The notes under the pieces: model-generated
Databases searched by the model: none
Told to the model about the DNA's origin: nothing
What the model saw: only the letters and a program-made list of their open reading frames with translations
Assembly: GCF_000238255.3 (NCBI RefSeq)
Contig: NZ_CP011039.1
Span: 1,661,001-1,725,000 of the forward strand
Direction of reading: 5' to 3'
Source: Pseudoalteromonas spongiae UST010723-006
Lineage (GTDB): Bacteria > Pseudomonadota > Gammaproteobacteria > Enterobacterales > Alteromonadaceae
Length of the DNA: 64,000 nt
Shown: positions 50,766-60,400 of the stretch, piece by piece
Numbering within the stretch: the first letter of the stretch is position 1
Layout of the letters: every line of letters begins with the position of its first letter
Made by a program: the position numbers and the translations under genes

Positions 50766-53459
50766 TTATATAAACGCTGGTTTAATGCGTGCTAACAGCG
50801 CTAACGACTCACTGTCGATTTCACCTTTACTAAGCCACTGCTTTAACAGGGTTTCATTATCTAACGCTGCACCATTCACTTTTTCTTGAAGCAATGTTAC
50901 TTGTTCACTCAGTCGTACCGCATCATCAGATTCTGGAGAGCCCATTTCGTTTAACAATTCAATACGAATCGTAATTTGCTGGCGCGTTAACTCGCTAGGT
51001 ACTTTTTGTTGCCAAGACGGAGGAACAATACCTTGTTCAAGTTGTTCAAACAGTGAAATTAACTTTTCTTTATCTTTACTGTTTTTGAGTACTTCTTGCT
51101 TTGCAGCATACTCTGTCAACGTACTGCTTACCTCATTTGATAACTGAGATTTCAGTAAATAAGCCTGCTTCAGTTCATCACGTAAATTCGCTAGCGCTGA
51201 AATTGCATTTGTTAGCGACTCTACATTATCTAACTCAACGTCTTGTGTAATGCGCGTGAACTCGCTTTGCAGTGAAACGAGTTTCTCGTCTTGCTGCTCT
51301 CGCTTGGCTTGGCGCTCACTGTCGCGCAATGAAAACGCACGATCATTAACTGCTCTAAACTCATTCCACAGCTGGTTTTCAAGCTTTTTACCGGCAAAAC
51401 CGATATCTTTCCAACGTTGTTGCAATGACTTTAATTGCTCAATCACGTTTTCAATATTATCGTCTGTTAAACAGGCTTCAGCCTCTTTTACGAGTTTCGC
51501 TTTTGTATCTGCATTAACCGCATACGCCGCTTTAATAAACGCAAATATTTGGTTATCAATCGGTTTTAGCTCTGCAAGCAGCTGTTTATAATTTTTGTTA
51601 TCGACTTCGCCTGCATTGCGCCAATTTTGCTTAAGCTGCTTATACTGCTTTTCTACCTCTTTTAGTGTTAGCGTACTTACGCTATCTGCTAACGCTTGAT
51701 ATTGCACAATCAGGTTTTTACGTGTCACAACATTTTGTTCGCGAGCGGCTTCAAGTGCAGCATAGTGCTCTCGACACGGCGTAAACGCGATTTCTAACTG
51801 TTGATTAAAAGTTTCATCTAGCGTTTTTTCTTCATCCGTTGCAATGTAGCCAAGTTCGTTCCAACGTTTACGTGCTACCTTAATCCATTGGCTTAACTCG
51901 GCAATATCTACATCATTTTGTGCAATTTTCTGCTTAACTTCTTCAATTAACTCATGGCGTTTCGGCAAACTAATTTCACGTTGCCACTCGTTTACCTTCG
52001 TTAATTCTTGATCAACAAGTTGATATTCTGCTTCAAGCTTTTGTTGTGATGACTTAGGTAGCTTTTCAATATTTTCTTGTACACCTTTAAAAATACCAAA
52101 ACACACCTTGTAGCGACCAGCGTCAATTAAACGCTTGATATCTTTAAGCTGTTTCGTTACATCCTGTTGTAGCGATTTAACCTCTTTAAGCAGGTCTTGA
52201 TGCGAGGCTTTCCAGTGCTTATCCATTTCGCGCATTTGCTTTTGATAGTTTTGCAATAACGGTTTTGGTAACTGTTTTAGCATATCTGACGTGGTGCTAT
52301 ACCACTGAGACTTAGCTTCTTGCGCTTCATCAAGCCCTTGTAAGTCACTTGCAACAATTAATGCTTTACCTAAATTAACTTGCTCAGCAATCGCAGGCAA
52401 TGACTCAATAACATCTTTTATTTCAGCACATTGTGCTTTTAAACGCTGAGTGAACTTAGTAAAGTCACTGTCGCTTTGTGATAAGCTATCTAGCTCTGCT
52501 TGATGCGCATTCATTGCTGATAATGACGTTTCAAGTGCTGATACATTATCAGCTGTAGGTTCAAGCAATAGCGCATCTAGCGCATTTTCACCGCATTCTT
52601 TCAAGCTTACGCTTGTTTGCTTTACTGACTTAATTTTATCTTGTCTTAACTTAGCCGCTTGCTCTTCATCAAACTTGGCTTTTAAACCAACTAAATGCTT
52701 TTGTGCTTTTGCCGTAATATCTTGGTATTTAGCAACCACACTTTGCTTATCGTCTAAGTAATCTAATTCAAGCTGCTGCCACTGGGCTTCAAGTTGTTTG
52801 TATTCGGTATCGCACTTTACAAAATCAAACTTATCGCGCAATGCGTTTAGCTTAGCCAATACTAATGTACTCGCCTTATTCACCTCGATTGGTTTAAGCG
52901 CTTCGCGTTTACGCGTTTCTTCTTGTTGTTTTAGTTGTTCAGCAAGTGCTGGTTTTGCATGCTTTAACAATGCTTTATCTAATTGATATTGTTGCATAAC
53001 TGGAACTAACTCCAGTTGTTGCGAATCGCTGGCGTGAGCAAAGAAATCTGTGATTAACGGCTTTTTACCGATGCGCTTTAGTAACGAAACTTGCACATTA
53101 AAATCGTTTACTAGTGGCAGTAACGCTTCTAATTGTTGGGTTTTATCACAACGTTTTACCAGTAACTCAAGTTCATCGTTAGTTGGCTTTTTTTGTTCAA
53201 GCTGATTAAAAATTTCTTTTTCAGCTGCACTAACAACTGGCTGGCTGTTTTCTTGTTTATATGTTTGCCACCATAAACTAATGTCATTAATGCGTTTTAA
53301 TGCTGCAATCTTAACCTTGTCGTCGTCATCATTATTAGCTAACTGGTTTAAGATTGTATTATCTTTTACTTTATTGGCATCAAGTTGGCTAATTGCTAAT
53401 AAACGATCTGATGCTTTTTTACTTTTCCATTTCGGCGTGAATAAACTACTAAATATCAT
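50766..53459 (-). CDS. Large DUF349 coiled-coil protein
   Basis: This 897-residue, mostly helical, Lys/Gln/Glu-rich protein has several DUF349 repeats (for example IAELSQWIKVARKRWNELGYIATDEE, LKQNWRNAGEVDNKNYKQLL and LQQRWKDIGFAGKKLENQLW). The E. coli counterpart class is poorly known. I use ATG 53459 (MIFSSLFTPKWKSKK), which overlaps the end of the DUF1315 gene by about 11 bases; the frame extends to 53483. No catalytic motif is seen. Confidence 0.85.
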   Translation of the reverse strand: MIFSSLFTPKWKSKKASDRLLAISQLDANKVKDNTILNQLANNDDDDKVKIAALKRINDISLWWQTYKQENSQPVVSAAEKEIFNQLEQKKPTNDELELLVKRCDKTQQLEALLPLVNDFNVQVSLLKRIGKKPLITDFFAHASDSQQLELVPVMQQYQLDKALLKHAKPALAEQLKQQEETRKREALKPIEVNKASTLVLAKLNALRDKFDFVKCDTEYKQLEAQWQQLELDYLDDKQSVVAKYQDITAKAQKHLVGLKAKFDEEQAAKLRQDKIKSVKQTSVSLKECGENALDALLLEPTADNVSALETSLSAMNAHQAELDSLSQSDSDFTKFTQRLKAQCAEIKDVIESLPAIAEQVNLGKALIVASDLQGLDEAQEAKSQWYSTTSDMLKQLPKPLLQNYQKQMREMDKHWKASHQDLLKEVKSLQQDVTKQLKDIKRLIDAGRYKVCFGIFKGVQENIEKLPKSSQQKLEAEYQLVDQELTKVNEWQREISLPKRHELIEEVKQKIAQNDVDIAELSQWIKVARKRWNELGYIATDEEKTLDETFNQQLEIAFTPCREHYAALEAAREQNVVTRKNLIVQYQALADSVSTLTLKEVEKQYKQLKQNWRNAGEVDNKNYKQLLAELKPIDNQIFAFIKAAYAVNADTKAKLVKEAEACLTDDNIENVIEQLKSLQQRWKDIGFAGKKLENQLWNEFRAVNDRAFSLRDSERQAKREQQDEKLVSLQSEFTRITQDVELDNVESLTNAISALANLRDELKQAYLLKSQLSNEVSSTLTEYAAKQEVLKNSKDKEKLISLFEQLEQGIVPPSWQQKVPSELTRQQITIRIELLNEMGSPESDDAVRLSEQVTLLQEKVNGAALDNETLLKQWLSKGEIDSESLALLARIKPAFI

Positions 53460-53730
53460 CTTGCGCGAACCTTGCGATCTCATTTTTAGGACTGAATTCT
53501 TTCTTTAATTCTGCTTTTGACTTTTGCACCATCTGGCCATCTTCACCAATCGTGAATTGTTCATTGGTTTTAGCTACTTTTGCTTGGTACAACATCACTA
53601 GCTGAACAGTTTGCTCTCGTTGCTCATCAGACAGTGGCGTGCCATCTGGCCACTTTCCGGTTGCAGCGCCGTACTCAAGGCGTTCGAAAATTTCTGGTGT
53701 TAAGGTGTTAACTAAGTGTTCAATGTTCAT
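53449..53730 (-). CDS. yeaC: YeaC-like DUF1315 protein
   Basis: This 93-residue protein shows the DUF1315 pattern: MNIEHLVNTLTPEIFERL, ELGKWPDGTPLS-like ATGKWPDGTPLSDEQREQTVQLVMLYQAK. Function is unknown. It lies between the zinc-ribbon gene (1-bp gap) and the DUF349 gene (overlap), likely one transcript. Confidence 0.85.
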   Translation of the reverse strand: MNIEHLVNTLTPEIFERLEYGAATGKWPDGTPLSDEQREQTVQLVMLYQAKVAKTNEQFTIGEDGQMVQKSKAELKKEFSPKNEIARFAQDDI

Positions 53731-53731
53731 G

Positions 53732-54055
53732 CTAAGACTTTTTCAATAAAATGATGCGAATACGGTTAATAAGGTACCAGATAAAACCCACGGCAATGGC
53801 GCCATAGGTTGTCATTTGTTCAATGCTATCTGCAGCGGGCTCTCGTGAGTAAAGGTACAAAAAGCCGCCTAAGAAAATAATCAATGCAACAAATGACTGA
53901 TTGAGCAGCGCTTGCTTACGCTTAACGTAACGACGACTGGCGAGCCTGGCTCTTTCATGATCATCAAGCCCTGCTACAGCAGTATCACAATGTGGACATA
54001 CTTTATGTTTATCGGAAATCGGTTTGCTACACGCTGGACAACTTATCCTCGCCAT
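53732..54055 (-). CDS. Zinc-ribbon membrane protein
   Basis: This 107-residue protein has an N-terminal zinc ribbon (CPACSKPISDKHKVCPHC), a basic region, and two membrane helices (about 50-70 and 82-100). The function is unknown. First gene of the small operon zinc ribbon-yeaC-DUF349. Confidence 0.8.
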   Translation of the reverse strand: MARISCPACSKPISDKHKVCPHCDTAVAGLDDHERARLASRRYVKRKQALLNQSFVALIIFLGGFLYLYSREPAADSIEQMTTYGAIAVGFIWYLINRIRIILLKKS

Positions 54056-54074
54056 TTACTGCTCCATTAAACTA

Positions 54075-54105
54075 ATAAAAAAGGCGCCTTAAGGCGCCTT
54101 CTATT
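54075..54105 (-). terminator. Intrinsic terminator of the AGCS symporter gene
   Basis: AAGGCGCC-TTAA-GGCGCCTT followed on the minus strand by TTTTATTAG, between the symporter stop and the next gene. Confidence 0.88.
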
Positions 54106-55782
54106 TTACTCTTTTTCTTGGCTGTTGTCTTTTTTAAACTTCACCCAATAGTCATCTACTGACTGTTTCATTTCTTTACGCAGCAACATAATGCCGAATA
54201 AGTTAGGTAAGGTCATTACAACAATGGCAACTGCCGCCAATTTCCACACTAAAGTGGTGTCTGCAAATGATGCCCAGAAAAACGCTGCGACATAAAATAC
54301 GCGATAAGGCATTACTGAACGAGTTCCTAGTAAATAGGTCATTGCGCGGTCACCATAGTAAGACCATGCAATTGCCGTAGAGAACGCAAATAGTAATAAA
54401 CCGATCGATACAATGTATTGACCGTTTTCACCAAAGTAGCCACGCTGGAATGCAAGCGTTGTTAGCTCTGCTGAGTGTACAAGCGACTTACCCTTAACAA
54501 CGATGCTTTTATCAACAATTTTACCTTTTTTGATAACAATTGTACCAGTATGCAAGTGGTCGCCATCAAGTAAGAAACGAATTTTCTCACCCACTGAGCG
54601 ATTGTGTAACACTGTAAAGTTTTGATTTACAGCCTTACCTTCAACAACATTTAGCGTACCATTAAACGGCTTAACGCTTGACTCACCGCCATTTAAATAC
54701 GCGTAAAGTTCGTTGCGCTGCGCATCAACACGCTCATGATATGTACCATCGATGAATTCCATGCTGGTACGTTCAAAACGTGTATCAAATTTTTCTGTCC
54801 ACGCGCCTGATGATAAAATTACAAGACCCGTTAACGTACAAATAATAATTGTATCGATAAACGGTTCAAGAATTGACACCATACCTTCAGATACTGGCTC
54901 ATCCGCCTTCGCTGAAGCGTGGGCAATTGGCGCAGAACCTTGACCTGCTTCGTTTGAGAATAAACCACGGTTTACACCACGGTTAAACGCATAGGCAAAT
55001 GACGCACCAATAAAGCCGCCTGCTGCTGCAGAACCCGTAAAGGCATTAGTAAATACCGAGGCAAATGCAGGGCCGATATTTTCGATGTTATAAAAAATTA
55101 CGCCAAACGCACCAATGATATAAACGGCTGCCATAAATGGCACAACGCGTGAAGTAATTGCCGCAATACGTTTAATACCACCTAAAATAACCAGTGCTAA
55201 TAAAATTGCTAAAACGCCACCCGTTAGCATAGGTTCAAGACCAAAGCTTGCTTCCATACCTTGGGCGATATTATTGATTTGTGGCAGTGAACCTGTGCCA
55301 AATGAGCTAATTACGGTTGCGATTGCAAACAGTACCGCAAGCCATTTCATATTTAAGCGACGGTCCATGTAGTACATTGGGCCACCGGCCATAGTGCCGT
55401 CTTCTGTTTTAACACGGTATTTATGAGATAACGTTACCTCAACAAATTTGGTTGTCATACCGAAAAACGCAGTCATCCACATCCAGAAAAGCGCCGCTGG
55501 ACCACCAATTGATATTGCCAGTGCAACACCACCAATGTTACCCGTACCCACGGTACCTGAAAGTGCTGTTGCTAACGCTTGGAAGTGCGTTGTATCACCT
55601 TCGTGTTCTTTTTTATCGTATTTACCACTTACAATTTTCCAGGCGTGTTTAAAATACAACACCTGTGGAAATTTTAAGTAAATGGTAAAAAATAGACCAA
55701 CCCCTAGTAGCACGTAAGGAAACCAAAAGGCACTCCCTAACATACCATCTAGCATATCTAAAAAATTGCCAAATGCTTCCAC
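54106..55782 (-). CDS. Sodium:alanine/glycine symporter (AGCS family) with a soluble insertion
   Basis: This 558-residue inner-membrane transporter takes up alanine or glycine with Na+. Family motifs are [39 protein letters not shown] and [24 protein letters not shown] hydrophilic insertion of about 110-120 residues (from about 334 to 450; starts [19 protein letters not shown], ends near [15 protein letters not shown]) interrupts the core after a membrane helix. Loss or gain of this domain separates subgroups; its role is not known to me. It has its own terminator. Confidence 0.9.
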   Translation of the reverse strand: MEAFGNFLDMLDGMLGSAFWFPYVLLGVGLFFTIYLKFPQVLYFKHAWKIVSGKYDKKEHEGDTTHFQALATALSGTVGTGNIGGVALAISIGGPAALFWMWMTAFFGMTTKFVEVTLSHKYRVKTEDGTMAGGPMYYMDRRLNMKWLAVLFAIATVISSFGTGSLPQINNIAQGMEASFGLEPMLTGGVLAILLALVILGGIKRIAAITSRVVPFMAAVYIIGAFGVIFYNIENIGPAFASVFTNAFTGSAAAGGFIGASFAYAFNRGVNRGLFSNEAGQGSAPIAHASAKADEPVSEGMVSILEPFIDTIIICTLTGLVILSSGAWTEKFDTRFERTSMEFIDGTYHERVDAQRNELYAYLNGGESSVKPFNGTLNVVEGKAVNQNFTVLHNRSVGEKIRFLLDGDHLHTGTIVIKKGKIVDKSIVVKGKSLVHSAELTTLAFQRGYFGENGQYIVSIGLLLFAFSTAIAWSYYGDRAMTYLLGTRSVMPYRVFYVAAFFWASFADTTLVWKLAAVAIVVMTLPNLFGIMLLRKEMKQSVDDYWVKFKKDNSQEKE

Positions 55783-55818
55783 AACTTGTTCCTCTTGTTA
55801 TTATTTTTTTGGGCAGCA

Positions 55819-55980
55819 ATACCAATTCTGTTAAGTATGTGATCAGAAGTAGCGCTGGAGAAATGAAATGATAACAAGGCGGAATTTTTCTTATGTAGTT
55901 GTTCTACATTGATAAATTCAAACGCAGTTAACATAATATTTAACCCGCTAAAATGATCAGCTATTTAAGTGAATTGGTAT
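55819..55980. repeat. 162-bp interspersed repeat, copy 2
   Basis: It has the same length, the same direction and the same ATACCAATTC / GAATTGGTAT ends as 3924-4085, and about 14 differences by eye. It lies 17 bp beyond the M14 peptidase stop and 36 bp before the symporter start, so it may sit in the symporter promoter. Confidence 0.85.
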
Positions 55981-55997
55981 AAGCACCCCTATTTTTA

Positions 55998-57125
55998 TTA
56001 TCGTAGTTTATCTACCACACTTACGATTGCCGCAAGTGTGTCTTGTCCAAATGAATACGAACGGCGATCTGACCAACCGTAATCAACATCTGGTAAATTA
56101 TTATTATCTTTAAATGGCATTTCAATTGTGTAAGACAAACAATTGAATTCTTGGCCCACCCAGCTAGAACCTACAGTTAAATTTGCCTGACCTGGTTCAT
56201 CTTTTGGATAACCGTGTTCATCTTGAAATTCTGGTGTAGTAACAAACATCGCCGCTTTAAAGCAATCTTCTAGGTCTTTTAAGCGCGCATCGTAACGTGG
56301 AATGCCTTCACTGCCCGCAAAGAAGTTAAACGGAATCGCTTCATCGCCGTGTACATCAAGACACATATCAACACCGGTAGCGAACATTTTTTCGCGTACA
56401 AAATACACTTCTGGGCTCTTTTCGATTGATGGTGTTTGCCATTCACGGTTTAGGTTAACGCCCGCCGCATTAGTACGAAGGTGACCACGTACACTGCCGT
56501 CTGGGTTCATATTTGGCACAATATAGAAAACCGCTTTATTTAATAGTGCAGCGGCGTGTGCGTCTTCGTCATCCAATAATTTGTGAAGCACACCTTCAAT
56601 AAACCACTCTGCCATGGTTTCACCAGGGTGCTGACGGGCGATCATCCAAATTGTTTTCTTATCGTCAGCAGGTTCGCCGATTTGTAATACACTAATATCG
56701 CGGCCATCAAGTGTTTCACCTAATGTTTCGATAGTACAGCTTTCGTGTGATTGCGCCCAAGAAAGTAAGTCTTGGTGACGCTCATAACTGTATGGAGCAA
56801 AGTATGCGAAATATACTTGTTCGCACTCTGGTGTAAACTCGATAACTAATTGGTTATTTTCAAACTTAGTTGGTACTCGGAACCATGTTTGACGGTCATA
56901 CGATGCAACTGCTTGGTAATCAACCCACCCTTCTGGGTACGCTGATTTATCTAAATCAACAATCGTCAAACGATGTAATAAATCAATTTGTGATTCTAAT
57001 TTAAAGTGAAACCACTGGAAAAATTCAGACTGGTTGTCATTTTTAATTTTTAATTGAATATCTTCACGGTTTTCAAGGCTAAGTACCTCAATATTACCGC
57101 TATCGAATTGGCTTGTAATTCTCAT
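55998..57125 (-). CDS. M14-type cytosolic zinc carboxypeptidase
   Basis: This 375-residue metallocarboxypeptidase is like the cytosolic carboxypeptidase (AGBL/M14B) group. An N-terminal beta-rich domain covers residues about 1-125. Zinc ligands are H166 and E169 in ARQHPGETMAEWF, and H259 in CLDVHGDEAIPF. NPDGSVRGHLRTNAAGVNLNRE and the catalytic Glu in YTIEMPFKD are present. No signal peptide. The substrate is not known. Confidence 0.9.
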   Translation of the reverse strand: MRITSQFDSGNIEVLSLENREDIQLKIKNDNQSEFFQWFHFKLESQIDLLHRLTIVDLDKSAYPEGWVDYQAVASYDRQTWFRVPTKFENNQLVIEFTPECEQVYFAYFAPYSYERHQDLLSWAQSHESCTIETLGETLDGRDISVLQIGEPADDKKTIWMIARQHPGETMAEWFIEGVLHKLLDDEDAHAAALLNKAVFYIVPNMNPDGSVRGHLRTNAAGVNLNREWQTPSIEKSPEVYFVREKMFATGVDMCLDVHGDEAIPFNFFAGSEGIPRYDARLKDLEDCFKAAMFVTTPEFQDEHGYPKDEPGQANLTVGSSWVGQEFNCLSYTIEMPFKDNNNLPDVDYGWSDRRSYSFGQDTLAAIVSVVDKLR

Positions 57126-57208
57126 AAACTGTGTTCCCTAACGCACAATAGCTTTAAGCCTATCAAAATAACGAGTGGGCTGAAACAATATGCGAGTAAT
57201 TGAATAAA

Positions 57209-57236
57209 AAAGCCGGCACAATGGCCGGCTTTTAGA
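57209..57236 (-). terminator. Intrinsic terminator of the GAPDH gene
   Basis: AAAAAGCCGGC-ACAATG-GCCGGCTTTT, 13 bases after the GAPDH stop (on the minus strand, with A- and T-runs on both sides). Confidence 0.9.
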
Positions 57237-57248
57237 TAAAAAATTAGA

Positions 57249-58694
57249 TTAACGAGGTAAGCTTGGGTGTGTTACTTCAGCCATATCTTGCATACAGCGA
57301 ACAACCTGACAGCTATAACCAAACTCGTTATCGTACCAAACGTAAAGTACTACGCGATCACCATCAACAATCGTTGCTTGTGAATCAACAACACCTGCAT
57401 AACGGCTACCAACTAAGTCAGTTGATACGATTTCAGTAGATGCAGTGTAATCGATTTGATCACGTAAATCTGAGTAAAGAGCCGTTTCACGTAAGAATTC
57501 GTTTAACTCTTCAACTGATGTTGCAGTTTCAAGGTTAAGGTTAAGAATTGCCATTGACACATTTGGTGTCGGTACGCGAATAGCGTTACCTGTAAGCTTA
57601 CCTTCAAGCTCTGGTAATGCTTTAGATACTGCTTTTGCAGCACCCGTTGACGTGATAACCATGTTAAGTGCCGCAGCACGGCCACGGCGCTCAGCGCTGT
57701 GATAGTTATCAATTAAGTTCTGGTCATTCGTGTACGAGTGAACTGTTTCAACGTGACCGTTCTTAATACCGAACTTGTCATTTAATGCTTTTAGCGTTGG
57801 CGTAATCGCATTTGTTGTACAGCTTGCTGCTGAGATAATTGTATCTTCAGACAGGATATCTTTGTTATTTACGCCGTAAACAACGTTTTTGATATTGCCT
57901 TTAGCTGGTGCTGTAAGAAGTACTTTTGACGCACCTTTTGCCGCTAAATGCTGACCAAGGCCATCTTCGTCTTTCCAGATACCGGTGTTATCCACTACAA
58001 GTGCGTTTTCAATGCCGTATTGCGTGTAATCTACTTCGCTTGGCGAGTTAGCGTAGATAACTTGAATGTAGCTACCGTTTGCTTTAATTGCATTACGCTC
58101 ATTATCAACAGTGATTGAACCGTTGAAAGGACCATGAATTGAATCGCGGCGTAATAAGCTTGCACGCTTTTCAAGGTCGCCTTTTTTACCGCCACGTACA
58201 ACAATTGCACGTAAACGTAAATCTGTGTGAGGACCACTTTTCTCGATTAGAAGACGTGCTAATAAACGACCGATACGACCAAAACCGTAAAGGACTACGT
58301 CGCGCGGTTCAATTTTGTCTTCTTTATTGTGGATTTCAGCTAGTTCTGCTGCTAGGTACTCTTCGATTGAACGACCTTCACCCGCATTTTTATAGATATA
58401 AGCATAAGCTAGTTTACCTAAATCGATACGTGCTGAAGTCAGTTCCATTTTGTCGATAGCTTCTAAAAACGGGAAGCTTTCGCGAAGACGTAGTTTGCTG
58501 TCTTCAAATTGTGCAACAGTTTTGTGTGCTTTAATAACGTCAATTGTGCTTGCATTAATTAGTGGACGACCGTAGATGGCAATCTCGATGCCACGGTTAC
58601 GGTAAAGCTTACCAATAATTGGTTGCATGCTTTCAGCGAAGTCTTGGCGTTCCTGCCAGCTATTCAGATAATCTTGCTCGTGAGATGAGGTCAT
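57249..58694 (-). CDS. gap: Glyceraldehyde-3-phosphate dehydrogenase, long form
   Basis: GAPDH oxidises glyceraldehyde-3-phosphate with NAD(P)+ and phosphate. The core is complete: GFGRIGR (137-143), catalytic C292 in SAASCTTNAITPT, HSYTNDQNLIDNYHSAERRGRAAALN and the C-terminal WYDNEFGYSCQVV. An N-terminal extension of about 130 residues (GRPLINAST, EEYLAAELAEI) makes it 481 residues, as in the long GAPDH form of vibrios and Alteromonadales. A palindrome GAAAAACATTGTTTTTTC lies 83 bp upstream of the start. Confidence 0.93.
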   Translation of the reverse strand: MTSSHEQDYLNSWQERQDFAESMQPIIGKLYRNRGIEIAIYGRPLINASTIDVIKAHKTVAQFEDSKLRLRESFPFLEAIDKMELTSARIDLGKLAYAYIYKNAGEGRSIEEYLAAELAEIHNKEDKIEPRDVVLYGFGRIGRLLARLLIEKSGPHTDLRLRAIVVRGGKKGDLEKRASLLRRDSIHGPFNGSITVDNERNAIKANGSYIQVIYANSPSEVDYTQYGIENALVVDNTGIWKDEDGLGQHLAAKGASKVLLTAPAKGNIKNVVYGVNNKDILSEDTIISAASCTTNAITPTLKALNDKFGIKNGHVETVHSYTNDQNLIDNYHSAERRGRAAALNMVITSTGAAKAVSKALPELEGKLTGNAIRVPTPNVSMAILNLNLETATSVEELNEFLRETALYSDLRDQIDYTASTEIVSTDLVGSRYAGVVDSQATIVDGDRVVLYVWYDNEFGYSCQVVRCMQDMAEVTHPSLPR

Positions 58695-58942
58695 TTTGTC
58701 TACCTAAACGTAAAATTTTGAACGGATAGCCTAAAGCGTTAATTGTGAGAAGTGCTTTAGACGCGTGCATTCTAATTGAAAAACATTGTTTTTTCCACCA
58801 TTTCAATATCAGACTTTTGCCGTGTACCGATAATCCCCTTGAGCGAAAACAAATTTATGCGAATTATGACCAATGCACTATTACATTTAAGCAAAGGATT
58901 CGCTAAGCTTAGAACATCCTATTGTAGTTATGTCATTAAATT
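58695..58942. promoter_or_regulatory. Divergent region gap / DUF2989 lipoprotein gene
   Basis: This 248-bp region has no gene. The near-palindrome GAAAAACATTGTTTTTTC (58778-58795) is the only clear symmetric element and could be an operator for gap. Confidence 0.45.
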
Positions 58943-59734
58943 GTGTTAAAAAAACTATCTGCACTTTGTTTGCTTTCTCTTCTCGTTGGCTGCGACAATG
59001 CCAAAAGTATTCGTGAAATTTGTGACGAAAATAGCCAGTTTTGCGCCGATCTTAATACCGACAGCCATTGTAATACCGAGCGTGCCGACGTTATTTTAGG
59101 GCGTTATGCAGAATCCAAAACGCCTGATGATGCAACTAAATACAAACTACTCAGCGCATTTCACGATTATGCGAAATGTGTTGAGTTAGCAGCTAGCATT
59201 GAACACATTAAACTAAAAGAAAAAACAACGTCGCGCGTAAATGGTCACCTCACTGCACTAAAAGAGATAAACCGTTTATCGAAAGAGACACGAAATTCAC
59301 AATATCCACACCTGCTATTCTATCACTGGTCACGAAATGGTGATGAAGGCGCTATTCAATCACTGATTGCAATGGATGAAAAACGTGAGTTAGAAACATC
59401 TGAATTCCAATACAAATTAGCAACTTACTACACTAAGTTTGATAGCGATTTGGCAATAGATAAGCTTTACCATGCGCTTGAGTTAAACCCTGCTGGCAAC
59501 GAAGCCAAGCCAGAAATCTACACTGCACTGACAAATATGTTTTATCAAATGGAAGAGCATAAGCTTTCTTATATTTGGGCATTAGTAGCAAAAGAAGCCG
59601 GCGTGCAAAATATTGACTTAGCACCGCTTGAATATGAGCTTACCAATCAAGGTAAATCATTAAGTGAGCTCGCAAATCTTGCGGCAGATACCCTATCGCG
59701 TATTGAAGACGGTAATTTCACGTCGCCACGATAA
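58943..59734 (+). CDS. DUF2989-type lipoprotein
   Basis: This 263-residue lipoprotein has the signal sequence KKLSALCLLSLLVGC with lipobox LVGC (Cys 17). The following Asp is the inner-membrane retention type residue in E. coli, though other genera differ. The rest (CDENSQFCADLNTDSHCNTERADVILGRY; LLFYHWSRNGDEGA) agrees with DUF2989. There is a helical repeat character (TPR-like) in the second half. The start is GTG 58943; the nearby ATG at 58930 is out of frame. Confidence 0.82.
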   Translation: MLKKLSALCLLSLLVGCDNAKSIREICDENSQFCADLNTDSHCNTERADVILGRYAESKTPDDATKYKLLSAFHDYAKCVELAASIEHIKLKEKTTSRVNGHLTALKEINRLSKETRNSQYPHLLFYHWSRNGDEGAIQSLIAMDEKRELETSEFQYKLATYYTKFDSDLAIDKLYHALELNPAGNEAKPEIYTALTNMFYQMEEHKLSYIWALVAKEAGVQNIDLAPLEYELTNQGKSLSELANLAADTLSRIEDGNFTSPR

Positions 59735-59766
59735 GGTTTTTACATCAAGTAAAATTCGATTGCTTG

Positions 59767-60033
59767 TAGGGTCTGTTGACCTTTGCTGTTCTATTTTTGT
59801 TCTTTTTGAGCGTGCTTTTATCGTGGCGCTCGATGTGTGGCCTAGTAATCTAAGCAAATATCGAGCAACAATGAGAAAAGTGCGCTCAAAAGAACCATTT
59901 GGCAGCGCTTGATTGGCTTTTCTACTGTGTTATCGGCTGACTCACATAGAATAACTATGCCACGCAGCCTCTGCCTTGTATAAAACCCAATCAAACTGCT
60001 GCAAAAACGAACTTAAAAGGTCAACAGACCCTA
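59767..60033. mobile_element. 267-bp MITE with TAGGGTCTGTTGACCTTT ends
   Basis: The ends TAGGGTCTGTTGACCTTT (59767-59784) and AAAGGTCAACAGACCCTA (60016-60033) are perfect inverted repeats of 18 bases including a TA on each side. This would fit TA target duplication by a Tc1/mariner-IS630-type transposase acting in trans. The interior has no transposase gene. It carries pieces such as TTTTGAGCG / CGCTCAAAA that can fold back. Confidence 0.85.
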
Positions 60034-60046
60034 GTAAAGAGCAAAT

Positions 60047-60075
60047 AAAAAAGCCTGCATTAAGCAGGCTTTTTC
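60047..60075 (-). terminator. Intrinsic terminator of pheST-ihfA
   Basis: AAAAAGCCTGC-ATTAA-GCAGGCTTTTT, on the minus strand after the ihfA stop at 60101. Confidence 0.92.
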
Positions 60076-60100
60076 GAATTGGCTTCATACATACGCTTGG

Positions 60101-60397
60101 TTAGTCTTTACTGGTACCAACTTCTACGCGTGTCTTCAGTTTTTGACCTGGGCGGAATGTAACAACTCTGCGTGCAGAAATTGGAATATCTTCACCCGTT
60201 TTAGGGTTGCGCCCCGGACGCTCTTTCTTATCTCTAAGATCAAAATTACCAAAGCCAGAAAGCTTAATTTGCTCGCCTGCTTCTAGTGCAGTACGAATCT
60301 CTTCAAAAAAGCTTTCGACAAGGTCTTTAGCGTCTTTTTTGTTAATACCCAGTTTTACAAATAGGTGTTCAGCTATGTCGGCTTTTGTAAGCGCCAT
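60101..60397 (-). CDS. ihfA: Integration host factor subunit alpha
   Basis: IhfA with IhfB bends DNA at specific sites. The 98-residue protein has the HU/IHF fold: [54 protein letters not shown] and the Pro in the bending arm. It is 3 bp after pheT, the standard pheS-pheT-ihfA order. Confidence 0.98.
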   Translation of the reverse strand: MALTKADIAEHLFVKLGINKKDAKDLVESFFEEIRTALEAGEQIKLSGFGNFDLRDKKERPGRNPKTGEDIPISARRVVTFRPGQKLKTRVEVGTSKD

Positions 60398-60400
60398 AAT

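Larger units (their letters stand above)
59735..60100. other. Gene-free stretch occupied by a MITE and the ihfA terminator
   Basis: This 366-bp stretch has 32 bp of spacer, then the 267-bp MITE (own entry), then the ihfA terminator. An open frame at 59664-59912 runs through the MITE and is not taken as a gene. Confidence 0.8.

Noticed and set aside
59664..59912. Open frame through the MITE
   Set aside because: It runs out of the lipoprotein gene in another frame into the MITE. No ribosome site and no coding character.
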